From positions 17,129,538-17,193,537 of the forward strand of contig OX467091.1 in assembly GCA_950106755.1 (NCBI GenBank): a DNA stretch of 64,000 bases, read 5' to 3'. The notes under the pieces are model-generated. The model saw only the letters and a program-made list of their open reading frames with translations, had not been told where the DNA came from and did not search any database. This document shows positions 32,596 to 43,739 of the stretch, one piece after another (the stretch's first letter is position 1; each line of letters opens with the position of its first letter). A program made the position numbers and the translations under genes. The DNA comes from Climacium dendroides. Taxonomy: Eukaryota > Streptophyta > Bryopsida > Hypnales > Climaciaceae.

Positions 32596-33233
32596 GCGAA
32601 AGAGTTTTTTCTCGATCATGGGCTTCGCACCCCTCGGATCATGACGCCGCTGTGACAGGCTCCCAGCCCCAGTTGCACCCCATTTGGGTTTGTCAATTCC
32701 ACAAACACTTTGTGGCTCCGTACTCCACTCGTTGGTTGGTTTCACGTTGTGAGTCGTGACCAAGTCATCAGTTGGCACCTGATGAAGAAAACCTAACTTA
32801 CTTGGGGTTCCTTCCTTCCTTCGTGTGAATTAGTGGCTGGTTGCATGTTTGGGTTTGTATTCCTGATATTTTTCTCTCTCTCTCTCTTTCGCTCTCTTTC
32901 CTTGTTGGTTGTTGCACTTTTGGAATAATCTGAGGGTTTAAATAAATTTTAAAAAAAATCTTGCTACTAAGTGTAAGCATGCTGTGTATGTATATATACA
33001 CAAAAGTGTTTTTATTAGGAAGTAATTGTCAGCAGTATGTACACATCAAGGTAGCATCAACAAAATTGCAGTGTCATAAAGGAAGCATGCATGAGCTGAT
33101 ATTTCACTTACAGCCAGGCATGATCCAGGTCTGATTTGGGTGGCACACAATGAGAAAATTGTGGTTGAGCTCTGTCCTACAGTGGTCTTTGAGTAAGACA
33201 ACTACACTTTTTAAGTACAACTATACTTTTAAG
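32596..33233. other. Spacer: GC-richer patch, then simple repeats
   Basis: From 32596 to about 32770 the DNA is GC-richer, with CpG; beyond that lie a (TC)n run at about 32872-32891 and AT-rich sequence. Minus-strand frames of 75 and 67 codons show nothing recognisable. No gene is supported. Confidence 0.5.
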
Positions 33234-33813
33234 TTAACCCCTAAAGGATGGAGGCATATTTGGGGCAGAAATTGTGAATAACTGTCACTTTTCAGGGCAG
33301 TGAAAAAAAAAAAAAAAAAAAAAAAAAACTTTTTTTTTCCCTTCAGAATACAACCATACAAATTTGTACTAGACTATTATAGGAATGTGTGGAAAAATTT
33401 CAGAAACTTTGATCATATGGATTGAAAGATTATAATGTTTGAAGTCAGGAAAAAGTTTCTTCTCGACCTTGTTCGATAGGGCCAGCAACGTTTAACTTCT
33501 CCTAGAGTGAGATTTTTATACTACACATGGTTATTTTTTATGACATCTGCATCTTATATCATGTTGCCAAGTTTCAAAAAGGAAGGAGTTTTGCAAAAAC
33601 TTCCCCAAGCTGTTAGTGCTATTAGAAAAGTTCAAGGCAACACAACTTTTGATCTAGGCACCCAATTGGAAAAAAAATTATATTCCTAATTAGGGGATAT
33701 ATGTCCACACCTTGTGTAAAAATTTCATAAACATTTGACCAAAATTGACTTCATAGGAACCTACCTATATTTTCAATTGTCCATTCAATGCACAATTGTC
33801 CTTTGGGGGTCAA
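33234..33813 (+). mobile_element. Long TTAA-group element with A-run, 580 bp
   Basis: It starts TTAACCCCTAAAGGATGG and ends CCTTTGGGGGTCAA, a decayed terminus. A run of about 24 A near 33305-33328 interrupts the left part. The order then follows the family: TTTGTACTAGACTATTATAG, GTGTGGAAAAATTTCAGAAA, CATATGGATTGAAAGATTAT, CTCCTAGAGTGAG, CTACACATGGTTA, GGCACCCAATTGG and CACCTTGTGTAAAAATTTC. The right half aligns with 18650-18982. Confidence 0.82.
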
Positions 33814-34029
33814 TTGTGAAAATCAACTTGGATATATTCTTTCCTAAATTGTACAAGAAAGGAAGGTCCAATAAACTTACAAATTTTCTTCACAAGTTGG
33901 TTTTCACTAGAAAATTCATAAACTTTAGAAAGCTCTATCATGCTCAAAAAATGGACAAAAATGGATTGATTTCCAAACTGCAAGTTGCAATGGAATTGTA
34001 GTGAAGAGAGTACTTGATCATTATAAAAA

Positions 34030-34434
34030 ATATCTACATGTAAAATTTAGAATCATACAACAAGATCTTTTATGTACACTTTCTACTATTTGGTGCTACC
34101 ATATATTCTTTGTCAAAATTACAACTTGCATTCAATTGGGCATGTTCAAAATCAATCTTTGTAGTTGCTTTAGAGATACTTGATCCCATACTCTTTGTAT
34201 TGCTTGTATCATTTCTTGCTTGTTCTTTGACTTGTTGTGGTATCACAACAAATCTTTTACTATCTTCCATAGATTTTCTATAGGATTTAAGTTGGGGGAA
34301 TTAAGAGTCCAATCTAATTTCTTCATTGATTCAACAATGTCTTTGCATTTCATCCCACTAATTAAAGCTCTCTCATTGTTGCTCAACATTTTTGTCTGCA
34401 TTGGAATTTGGTGAGCAAAAAGTAATCCCATCAA
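34030..34434 (-). pseudogene. Tc1-like transposase, C-terminal relic
   Basis: The only recognisable protein relic here. An open minus-strand frame at 34243-34434 contains LDWTLNSPNLNPIENLWKIV, a near match to the DWPPNSPDLNPIENLW signature that carries the second Asp and the Glu of the Tc1-type DDE nuclease. After an in-frame stop the same frame continues QEMIQAIQRVWDQVSLKQLQ and RLILNMP, corresponding to the usual Tc1 C-terminal tail; further stops follow (near 34128 and 34095). Where the D-N-A-P-H box of the preceding catalytic Asp is expected, the sequence reads NNERALISG, so that residue looks lost. No N-terminal DNA-binding half was found upstream, so the copy is truncated and dead. No flanking inverted repeats were identified. 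The family assignment rests on the signature and tail order. Confidence 0.85.
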
Positions 34435-35338
34435 CGTCTAACTAGAAATCCCTAGTAGAAGAAAATAAATGATGGAAAAAGAGTAACTCATTGGATTTAT
34501 GAAATAAATGTGAAATTAAATGGAAGTATTCAATGAATTGATAAGATTGAATCCTCAGCTCAAATGGATTTGTCCACATTGAAGATGATGAAATGGAATA
34601 GTGAAAGTGAGATGAAATGGAAAAGGAAATGAGAAAGAAACAAATGTAATGAATTGGATATGGAGGAAAAAATTGTGACATTAGAAGAAGTTTGATCCCT
34701 AAAAAGGGCCATCAATTTCCCAATAATGGGGAATACTGGCCAAAACAATAAGAAAAAAAATCCCAAAATTTTAATTTTAATTTTTTCTCTAGTGAACAAC
34801 ATGGCATGGATGACATGGGACAAGTTTAATAGAAAAAAATAATTTTAAATATTAAAAAAAGTAGTTTTAAAATTAAATCCAAAATTACAAAACTTTGATA
34901 GTTTGATGTGGCTGAACGCATGCTGTGATTATTGTTAATTCAATTAATTTTCATTCAAAATTATTATTATTATTTTCATATTTTTGTTTGTTATTTGATT
35001 ATTAAATGATTTGGCTAGCACTACACTTGTTCACAACTTGGGGAACCTTTTCTTCACGGCCTTTTCAAGGTGTTAAATTTTTTCCTAATGAAGTGTATTG
35101 AGATATAACTCTGCAAGTTATACCATAAGGGTTGGTCATTGGTCTTGAGTGTGCAATCTCATGATTAGGTTGACTATAAACCTTGCAAATTGAGTCAAAA
35201 TTGGATGAAAGTTGTGAAGATGAATCGAGTGAAGCAATAGAAATGAAGAGGACTCGAGGGTAAATTGAGGGAAGGAAGTGGAGAAGGAAGAAGAATTGCA
35301 GGTTAAGGGAGAAGTATTAGAATACACAATATACAATT
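34435..35338. other. AT-rich stretch beside the transposase relic
   Basis: This is where the N-terminal part of the Tc1-like relic would lie on the minus strand, but I could not recognise it. The sequence is purine-skewed (GAAATGAGAAAGAAAC-like) between about 34450 and 34680, giving serine- and histidine-rich minus frames of low complexity. No gene is supported. Confidence 0.5.
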
Positions 35339-35690
35339 GCTAGCATGTGAACTTAGGATCATGAGCCTAGGAGCTTAGATTCCTAAATTATAGGTACCTA
35401 TGCTATAGACACCTTCTGTGGTTATAGGATATTTATGTTATAAATGTCTATACTATAGGTACCTATATTATAAGCACCTATATTATATAGGTGTCTATAA
35501 TATAATTATCTATATTATAAGCACCTTTCATGGTTATAAGATATTTAAATTATAGGTACCTATATTATAAACACCTTCTATGGTACTTATGTTATTGGTA
35601 CACTATATTATAGGCACCTTCAATAGTTGGAGAGTACTTATTTACATTTAAGCTCAAGGCTCAGAGGCTCAGATGCGAGTGTTGAAGGTG
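35339..35690. mobile_element. GCTAGCATGTGAG-ended element, copy 2, TAGGTACCTATA-rich
   Basis: It begins GCTAGCATGTGAACTTAGGA. The interior is a chain of short palindromic words, chiefly TATAGGTACCTATA and TTATAGGCACCT variants, repeated about every 20-40 bp. The right end is less clear (AAGCTCAAGGCTCAGAGGCT, then CAGATGCGAG). Copies at 15719-15970 and 39607-39865 share both the end and the interior words. Non-coding. Confidence 0.72.
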
Positions 35691-36063
35691 CTCAATGTGA
35701 GGTGGTGGAAATTTTTCTTATGTAGGAAAAAAGGAAATATGGGGATAGCAAAATTTTCAAAATTTTATCCCCAAAATTGAAATTACTATGAATTTTGGGA
35801 GCCAAAAAGTGCATTTGTCTAGTAGCCAATGTTTAAAGTCTTCCAATTCATTCAAAAACTACTTTGCCACTCACTACTTCCCACTCACTACTTCCCATTC
35901 TTTTGCTCACTACTTTGGGACATGCGTCATAACCTTATAAGTCCCAATCTTAAAAAAAGACCAAAAAAATACATTCCAAGCTTGAGTTCTAGCCTAAGTT
36001 TGGAAATAGCATACCCTATAGGTTGAATATTGGATGTGGTTGAGACCTAGTGCTTCTACCTTA
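35691..36063 (+). mobile_element. 'GTGAGGTGGTGG' family element, uninterrupted copy
   Basis: From TGAAGGTGCTCAATGTGAGG through AAATATGGGGATAGCAAAAT, AAATTGAAATTACTATGAAT, CAATGTTTAAAGTCTTCC and GGGACATGCGTCATAACC to GCTTCTACCTTA. The last bases are a TAAGGTAG-type end in reverse. It aligns with 38790-39170, 45440-45831 and the reverse strand of 28669-29410. The left edge is inferred from the alignments rather than from a clear inverted repeat. Confidence 0.72.
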
Positions 36064-37639
36064 GTCCTAGAATCACCCCAAACAAAGAGTTAATACCGAT
36101 GTTGTTTTAAGCAATCAACAAACAAGCATTCAAATTTGATATCGAGGCACAATAATATGACAAGAAGCAATTGTGTTAAGTGTAGGGCTAGGAGCATGAT
36201 GTGTCTAGCAAATTAGATGTGCAAAGTTCTTGTTTGGTGTTTAGAATGAGAGCGTAAATGAACAAACTTTTCATAATCACATACAAGGAGAAGCAAAAGA
36301 TTTGTAAATTTATTGGATTTTATTGTACTCTTCATGAATATGAGAGCCTAATTTTGAATTTGGATGCATCTATAATTGAGGTTTCAAAAATTAATTCCTA
36401 GTTTATTTGTACAATGAGTATATATTTATTATGTACATTTATATGGGCATGCTTTGGGATAGGTGCTTTATTTCAACTCACCATACCTTTATTGGTCTAA
36501 TGTAGAAGTGGTGTCATTGTGATTGCATCTTGTGTTCCCATACTATGGTAAAAATACCTATTTTGGACAACCCCTTTGTCGTGGCTTTTTAGGTTGGCCT
36601 ATTGAAGATAATACTTGAATACACTATTCATTGAAAAAGATACTTTGTTTGCACCTTCTCGTCCACTCATCTCTCTTCCCTCCTTGCTTCAAGAGAAGTG
36701 CCAAAGTTAACTAGAAGAGGTGAGTCTATGAGATTAGAATGGGTCCCAATGAAAAATCCACATTTATATTGAATATAATATTCATTCTTAGAAAAAAAAA
36801 CTTGTTTTTTTGCATTCTTCCTCATCCTTATGTTTGCACATATTGAACTTAGCATGTACAAGGAAGGAAATTAAGCAATTGAATGTACACACTTTTGTTT
36901 AATTACACATTCAATTACTTATGTTTGAGTTCAAGAAGTTTTGTTTGTGTTTGTCCTACAAATAAGTTAGAGCATTTACAATGCATTCTCGGAAAACAAT
37001 CCATGTATCAGCAAATGGCAGGGCATTCCATGAGACTTGTACAGTGCCAAGATTTTTTGAGGACAAATTGATCCATTACAAAGCCAACAATTCAAACTTC
37101 AAATGAATTTTTCCCCATTATAAAAAGAAGAGAAAAATATTCTACATTAGAAAAAAAAATTCATACAAACAACGGAAGGCCAATTTTTTTATCACACATA
37201 CCAATGCTTGAAAAGCGTTGACAATAATGACTATTCCAACAATGAGCCAACTCATAGGCCCTTCATATTTTGCAAATTTTATGGGTTTAGGAAGGATAAT
37301 GATGGGCTTGGGAATAAAAAAAAGAGCTAAGTATGTTGATTGCATTGGGGAGTGTTTTTCGGAGTTGCCTCTTTATTATGTTGGTACTATCTTGAAAACC
37401 GGTTGCATTGTGAATGCTTTTACAACTTGATCACTATTTGGAAAAAACCAATGGCTAGTTCTAAGTTAATTAATGGAATTGGAAAAAAAAATTGGCTACA
37501 ATTTGAAAACATCTATAAAGAATAATGAATTAAAAAAATTATGCATACAAAATAGAGAAAGTAATCGAATTTGGTAGAGAAAATATCCAAACAATGATCT
37601 TCACACTGCTCAATCCTTTTCACCTACATGAAGACAATT
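36064..37639. other. AT-rich stretch, no supported gene
   Basis: I found no bounded element. Around 37142-37525 open frames occur on both strands; the minus frame 37142-37345 encodes a hydrophobic run, and plus frames continue to 37525. None matches a family I know and none is repeated elsewhere in the window, so a cryptic exon cannot be excluded but is unsupported. Confidence 0.45.
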
Positions 37640-38072
37640 TAAGGTAACTACACCTAAAATTGCATAAATAAGCTCTGTGGTATGATTAATATGTTGTACA
37701 AAATGAAACACAATTTTAGCACATTGGTGAAGGACTATGAATCAAAATGCAAGTGGTTCCATGTTTTTTAGACCCATTGTGAATTAGTTACCAATTTTCA
37801 AAAATTGAAAGTGTAGGGTGCTAAAAGTGTCATGTAGATGATGTCAAAATGAATTGGATGCACATGAAAAATGACACTGTAGAAGAAGTTAAAGCAATAG
37901 AAAGTATACTCAAAATTGTTCACTTCTAAGATTGTCACCTCCACATTACTATTAATAGAGTTGTACACTACTCAAAATTCACCTTACATTTGTTCTTCAT
38001 TTTGGGTATCCTCCGTGTTTAGTTTTCATTTAAAAATGGGGGTTGAATTTGAAGAGTGGTTCATTTTAGGTG
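37640..38072 (+). mobile_element. TAAGGTAG-group element, tentative
   Basis: It starts TAAGGTAACTACACCTAAAA, and near 38061 the sequence TCATTTTAGGTGTAAAGTAG is its approximate inverse, overlapping the start of the next element. The interior shows no other match. It may be a separate insertion that abuts its neighbour; the right boundary is uncertain. Confidence 0.5.
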
Positions 38073-38646
38073 TAAAGTAGGTACATTCCAAATAGCCACT
38101 TTTTGCTACTAAGCCTATTTTCTATTATTAGACTAATCAAATTTTCATATGCTCTTGTTGGCAAGTGAAAGGAAGTTCCAACACACCAAAGAACATGGCA
38201 TTTGGATAATGTATGCAAAAGTTATTAAGGAACAAAGTTTGGTTTTGAAAGCATTTCTTCCACATAGGTACATAATTGATTTTGGAGATTTACATATAGT
38301 ATAAATATCAACGATTTAACAAATTATGGAGTTATTCAGGACTTATAGACCAAAAAAACATTTTGAAGACATTGCCAAAAGCCTTGATTTAAACCTAAAG
38401 ACATCAACAAAAGTATCAGTGGGTAACCGACATACAGGTACTATTATGTAGTATACAAGGTAGAAAAGTATAGATTTGCAAGACAATTATGCTGTAGTTG
38501 GTCAGTAGTGACCAATGGAAATTGATAACCACCTAAACCCTAAATTCAGGAATTCATATTTATGGAATCTGAAAATTCCAGAATTTGTTAAATTTCCCTT
38601 AGATGGCGGTTTAAGGTCATTGGTACATTTGGGTGTCCCTACCTTA
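38073..38646 (-). mobile_element. 'GGTACACC' family MITE split by a nested element
   Basis: It starts TAAAGTAGGTACATTCCAAA and ends CATTTGGGTGTCCCTACCTTA. The outer portions align in reverse with 31187-31447: GGCAAGTGAAAGGAAGTTCC, CACCAAAGAACATGGCATTT, GGATAATGTATGCAAAAGTT, TTCCACATAGGTACATAA, TTTTGGAGATTTACATATAG, then after the break AGATGGCGGTTTAAGGTCAT. The break between TATAG-TATA and AGATGGCGG is filled by 296 bp of unrelated sequence. Confidence 0.88.
38304..38599. mobile_element. ATTTAACAAATT-ended element nested at TA (296 bp)
   Basis: It interrupts the element 38073-38646. Its ends are GATTTAACAAATTATGGAG on the left and CCAGAATTTGTTAAAT on the right, inverted with small differences. 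Comparison with the uninterrupted copy (TATGGTATAGATGGCGG on the reverse strand near 31232-31216) places it at a TA, with TA now present at 38302-38303 and 38600-38601. A TA duplication fits Tc1/mariner-type transposition. Non-coding. Confidence 0.82.
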
Positions 38647-38789
38647 GTTACCTTACTACAATGAGGACAAATTATACCCAAATAATAATAATCACAAATC
38701 CCGCAGTTTATATAGAAATAAACTCTGGGTTGCATTTCAACTATTATAAAGTAGAACCACCTTTCCTAATTGCTTGAGCAATTTCATGA

Positions 38790-39170
38790 CAGATGGGAGC
38801 AGTGTGAGGTAATAGAAATTATTCTTGTATAGAGAGATAAGAAACATTGGGATTGTCAATTTTTCATAATTTTATTCTCCAAATTGAAATTACTATGAAT
38901 TTTTGAAGCCAAAAAGTGTTTTTAATCCATAACCAATTCCGATCAATCAAAAGACTACTTTTCTAATCAATACTTCCTATCCACTTTATGATGATTTGGG
39001 GCATGTGTCATAGCCTTATTACCAATGGTCCCAACCTTGAAAACAAAAAAAATATTTTATGTTTGGGTTGTAAATCCATTCCAGCCTTGGTTGGAAATAG
39101 TTGCACCCTACATATTGGGGAATGACTCCTTGGTCAAAAATGGGTGGTTCTATCTTAATGGAGTATTTGG
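38790..39170 (+). mobile_element. 'GTGAGGTGGTGG' family element, diverged copy
   Basis: Shared with 35691-36063: AGTGTGAGGTAATAGAAATT, AAATTGAAATTACTATGAAT, AAGCCAAAAAGTG, TTTGGGGCATGTGTCATAGC, CCTTATTACCAATGGTCCCA and CCATTCCAGCCTTGGTTGGA. Both ends are decayed, so limits are approximate. A 66-codon plus frame (39025-39225) overlaps it and is not conserved among copies. Confidence 0.65.
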
Positions 39171-39606
39171 CCCCAATAGATTTGTAAGTATTCTGATTTT
39201 TGAAATGAAAGGGCTACCCAACTAGTCAGTACGTACAACTTCTTTATTACTTGAGACAATTGTATTATCACCCATAAAAAGACTCACATGACCATGGTTT
39301 GTGTGGATAAGGGAAATGGAAATGACCACAAGGAGACCCACAATTAGTATACCACACTTGGATAGCAAGTTTGGCTTAAATTAATTTTTTTTCCAATAAA
39401 GGTTGATTTTTTTTGCTAATTTTGGGACCAAACAACCAAATCTACAAATAAATGTAAAGATGGTTTGCAAAAATCCATTAACAATCCAATGAATCATATA
39501 CCAATTTAGCATTTTACATTCAATCTACCATCAATAGAATTTTGATGCCCAAATGACATTATTTCATTAACACTTTGTATAAATGATTGATGAAGAGATC
39601 AACAGC

Positions 39607-39865
39607 GCTAGCATGTGAGCTTAGAAATGCAAGCCTACAAGCCTTGAATCTAGATGTAAGTAGGTACTCTACAACTATTAAAGATATCTACAACAAATGT
39701 ACCTATAACATAAGTACCCTGTAACCATGGAAGGTGCTTATAACATAGGTACCTATAGCATAGACATTTATAACACAAATACCTTATAACCATGGAAGAT
39801 GCTTATAATATAGGAGTCTAAACTCTTAAGCTTGTGAGCTCAAGATCGTAGGCTCACATACTAGC
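39607..39865 (+). mobile_element. GCTAGCATGTGAG-ended element, copy 3 (259 bp)
   Basis: It begins GCTAGCATGTGAGCTTAG and ends GGCTCACATACTAGC, the clearest inverted pair of this family. The interior carries repeated ATAACATAGGTACCTATA-like and CATGGAAG-TGCTTATAA words. It is followed at about 39886 by TTTGGGGCCTTTGGTTGCAA, a phrase that recurs diverged at about 41560. Non-coding. Confidence 0.82.
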
Positions 39866-40189
39866 AACTTTAATTTCCTACACCTCTCCCTAGCTAATTT
39901 GGGGCCTTTGGTTGCAAATTTGAATTCAAAATTTGCAAATAAAAAATTTGAGCATTTTTCCTTGGGGACAAGCAAGGAAGTTTGGCTCCCCCCGACCTTT
40001 GTTTTAGAAATAACACTTTCAATTCAAAGTTGAAGTTTTTAAAAAAACAAACTAAACTTTGCCTCAAAATAAGGAAATACAAATGAAACACCAGTCTTGT
40101 TTTGAAATAGAGCAAGTAAAGGGCCTCCTACTATGTGAGCTAGGTGGATCAAATTCACAAAGAGAGCTACAAGGACCAAGTTTGGAATT

Positions 40190-40650
40190 GCCCTACCATG
40201 TGGACTCGATGGATGGGAAGAGATCGAGTAAGAATCCCCCATGTATTGATTCTCTCAAGGTTGTCTAGTCTTGACCAATAGAATTATCCACTGATGAAAT
40301 TTGAAATTCAACTTCTCCACTCATAGAGGCTAGCAAGACAATTGGTGTTCACTTTTTATCTTATATTACTTTTTTTTTCCAGCCTGGCTCGCATGGCAAG
40401 AGGCCCTAAGGACTCCTTACATGTATCGGTTATGTATTGCACAACGGGTAGTACAGGGAAAAATAGGCATTACACTTTCATGTGGCCCCGATGGGTGGAG
40501 AGGGAAACAATAAAAATACAAACTCACACATATTAGATTCACTAGTCTCCACCAATGAAATTGTCCACCGGTATCGGTGAAACTTCAGCTCCTCCTTTCC
40601 CGCTTGCCGAGCCTGGTAAGACAATGGGTGGAGCTGCTTTTGTCTTCTTG
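40190..40650 (+). repeat. Diverged tandem duplication, two units about 290 bp apart
   Basis: The order TACCATGTGGACTCGATGGA, GGGAAGAGATCGAG, GATTCTCTC-GGTTGTCTAGT, GACCAATAGAATTATCCACT, TCAACTTCTCCACTC and GCAAGACAATTGGTG at 40195-40348 recurs as CATGTGGCCCCGATGGGTGG, AGAGGGAAACAA, GATTCACTAGTCTCCACCAA, TGAAATTGTCCACCGG and AGACAATGGGTGGAG at 40479-40636. Divergence is high, so it is old. No protein family is recognised in either unit. Confidence 0.7.
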
Positions 40651-40659
40651 CTTGAATTA

Positions 40660-41430
40660 GCTGTAAACTTGCCGACCCGACCGCGTGAGCATGTAAGGAG
40701 GGCCCTAACCCTAAATCTATTTCCAGCATGATTTTCCCCTCACAGCAATTGCAGTAAAATTTGTGTGTCAGTGAGTCGGTCATCCGACAAGCAAAACAGA
40801 ACATGCCAATGAAGACATACAGGCCACAACAATAATGGGGGGTCCAGGTGGTCCGGGTCAATGCGACGGATGGACCAACAGACAGACGGACTGATGGATG
40901 GATGGACCAATGGATGGACCTATGGATGGATGAACCAATGGATGGACCTATGGATGGATGTACTGATGGATGGATGGGTGGAGTGTTTCTAGGTGACTGT
41001 TTGCTTCGATATTTGTGGTAGAAACCATGCTTTGTATGTCCCAATACTGTAGTACCCAACTGGGGAGGAGAGGAGAGGTGTACAGTATGTCTGTTTACAT
41101 GTATGTCCGTATGTCTGTCTGTCTGCCACTTTCTTTATGGCTGTCCCCATGGAGGCCACATACAGGAGTAGGATTTCAATTAAGGTAGACAAGCCTATTA
41201 CCACCCTGATTTGCTATCTGAATGAATGAGTGAGTGTCTTTGGGCAGACTCCAAGAGGAGCACATATAGTTGTGCCCTTGGCAGGACGCTGAATCTGTCC
41301 CACAAAGTGCGGCGAGCAGGGTGAGCATGCAAGTTCTCCAAGGTTAACCAAGTAAGTTAAGGACGCTGCAAACCACAATGGTCCAATGGATGGCTTCATT
41401 GTTGAGTGTAGAAAAAGTGAGTGCACCTAT
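40660..41430. other. GC-richer region with GGAT minisatellite
   Basis: This island is less AT-rich than its surroundings. At 40862-40980 a GGATGGACCAATGGATGGAC-type repeat (basic word GATGGATG, higher unit about 28 bp) runs for some 120 bp. The 193-codon minus-strand frame at 40478-41059, the longest in the window, is stop-free largely because it crosses this repeat and translates to repeated SIH-S words. At 41181 a TAAGGTAGACAAGCCTATTA end resembles the left end at 57514. Confidence 0.6.
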
Positions 41431-41918
41431 TGGTCTGATAATTAAAGAGTTTTGGTGACTACCTAGGTCATTGGGGGTTTGTGTCCTTACATGATTAAAG
41501 GAAAATCTTGCGCCTTGCTTTTGTGCCATGTTTAGGGTATGTTTTAGACTTTTTCTAGCTAATTTGGGGTCTCTGATTGCAAATAAGATTTCAAAATTTA
41601 TAATTTTTTTCTTGAAAATTGCATTTTTTTTCTAGAATAAAATCCCTACGTTTTTATCTTGTTGGTTTCACTTTGTGGGATAGGTTTATCATCTTGGGTG
41701 CCCTTGTTTCACGAATGAAACCCTCAAGTGGAATTATAATTTTATGATGAAAATTATAATTTTTGTCAATTTCTGAAGTGGTTTGCACTAAAATTACAAA
41801 GTTGCATGTAAAGTGGAGTCATAAATGTCCTATAAACAACCCATATTTGCTTTTCCATGTATACATTGGCACTAAAGTACTCACCAATTGAGGATTGGCA
41901 CGTTATGTTGTGTAGGCA

Positions 41919-42491
41919 TTAACCCTAAAGCACTCCGACGTCCATTTTCTAGACAATGAACAAATTTAGATTTTTGTTTCTGTCTCGTTCCTATTTGGAT
42001 GAAAGCCATCCAAATTTTGGGTGATACTTGATCAAGTTCTTGTCTTATCTAATGGTTGGATTTGGTGTTACTAGAGTACATATTTTTCTAAAATTACAAA
42101 TGTGGAAGTGTGTCAAGTGGTCAAATTGCATTGACTCTAGTTCAATACAAGATTTGCAAAAATGAGGTCATAGATGTAAAGAACCAAAAAAATTCAAAAA
42201 ATCGTCATGTGAAGAGAACCTCATTTCAAATCCATTCCAACAAATTTTACTCAAAAAATAATATTTTGTTTGTAATTGAATTTAGAAGGAATTTTGAATT
42301 TTCCTTTCCAAATTTATAGAAAATTATTAATGATAGCATTGGTGAATCTATCCGTATGGATGGAATGTAAAACTCAAAATCTACAACTTTTTTTTGTATA
42401 TCACTTCCAAAATATTCTTCCAAATTGTACTTTGTAATGTTTTTTCCCAAATCATCAATTTCAAAGAAGACTTCAAATGTTTATGGGTTAA
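41919..42491 (+). mobile_element. Long TTAA-group element, 573 bp, distinct interior
   Basis: It starts TTAACCCTAAAGCACTCC and ends CAAATGTTTATGGGTTAA, with TTAA on both sides and an imperfect inverted terminus. The interior does not show the standard long-family blocks, so it is either a separate family or strongly diverged. Short frames (42110-42319 plus, 42247-42450 minus) carry no recognised domain. Confidence 0.6.
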
Positions 42492-42589
42492 TGCATTGAT
42501 TTTGTCTTAAAAATGAATGGATTTGAATAGATTTGTAGATGGAATTGGGGCCAAAAGTAGAAGCCAAAATTGGATTGGTCCACTTTACA

Positions 42590-42722
42590 GTACCAACCCA
42601 TAATTGTCACCCTTCTCAATCCAACTTTATGTACATGAAGTGTATATTTTTCACTCTAAGTATCTCCCTACGTACACGAGGGTAGAATTGAGAAAGGTGG
42701 TGATACTAGTTTGGTTTACCTC
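42590..42722. repeat. Imperfect hairpin, about 45-bp arms
   Basis: GTACCAACCCATAATTGTCA, then CCCTTCTCAATCCAAC, pairs with AGAATTGAGAAAGGTGGTGA, then TACTAGTTTGGTTTACC, on the opposite strand, allowing several mismatches. The loop is about 45 bp. It could be a small inverted-repeat element; no second copy is seen. Confidence 0.5.
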
Positions 42723-43739
42723 AAAAGCATCCCTTACTTTTTGTTGATTGTAGTTTCTCACCTAATTGGAAATATCCAAAGAGGTCGGATTCAATCGCTA
42801 GGGAGGCCATTTGTTAGGTTGTGTAATTAGGTTGTCACATATTATTTTATAATAACTTAATTGATTGTTTTAATATATAGAATTCTTCTCATAACAAGTA
42901 ATATTAAATAATTTCTACAACGACTTCTATAATTTCTACATCTTGTTCTTGATTCTCCAATTGTTCTTATTTTCTAATTTCTTTTATTGCCACATTGGCT
43001 ACATTACGACTTGACATGCACCATATTGGCTTTTGACCAATTGACGTTAGATTTTGCAATCAAACACAACTCACACAATCACTAGTCTATTCACACACAA
43101 TTTTTTATAAGATAATGTTTTTATTTCTCCAAATAATCATAATCACAACATATCACAAAGTTCCAAATCTAAAAAAATAAAAATAAAAAATACTTCCTCT
43201 CCACAAGGAAGTAGCTCAAGCTTCACGTGCTTGAAAACTCAATTCTCCCTTGGCTTTGTACCTTTCACCATTGGTTGTAACAGTGTAGTCACTCCTTTCC
43301 ATCTACCAATTAGATTATATCTTTACTAAATTCACCAATCGGAAACTAATTAACATTAGGAACATGTTTATACTATGTTCACTATCCTATTGGTAATTTT
43401 TCTAAATTTAGCCAATATTCTACCAATTTGACAAGTTTTACCACTTTTACATACTACACTTTTTTTATAACAATTTTGAAAGTAAATGAATTTGCACCTA
43501 CCAATGAGAGAGAATTCATGATATCTGAGGTGAACCAAAGTTAACAAAATGCTTATCATAGTTTGTTCAATGTAGTTTTTGTTTTTTTAATTGTATTTTT
43601 AAATCCCTTTGAATAAAATATACATTCTTGTAAGGCTAAAATAAATGAAAGCATGATGTAAACCATTCTTTGAAAGCCAAAATTATAGAAACATCCTAAG
43701 TTTGAAGTGCTCCATTCAAAGGCTAGTTTTGATTGGAGA
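42723..43739. other. AT-rich stretch, nothing supported
   Basis: It has no bounded repeat or convincing coding region. Short minus-strand frames at 43368-43559 and 43556-43762 have no recognisable domain. Confidence 0.55.

Noticed and set aside
37142..37345. Hydrophobic minus-strand frame, possible membrane exon with GTATGTG donor
   Set aside because: One hydrophobic run and a donor-like word are common in AT-rich DNA. The upstream acceptor would need to be AAG rather than a clear CAG or TAG, and no adjoining exon was found.
40478..41059. Longest open frame in the window (193 codons, minus strand)
   Set aside because: It is open mainly because it crosses a GGAT minisatellite, which gives repeated Ser-Ile-His words, and one of two diverged duplicate units. 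No domain is recognisable.
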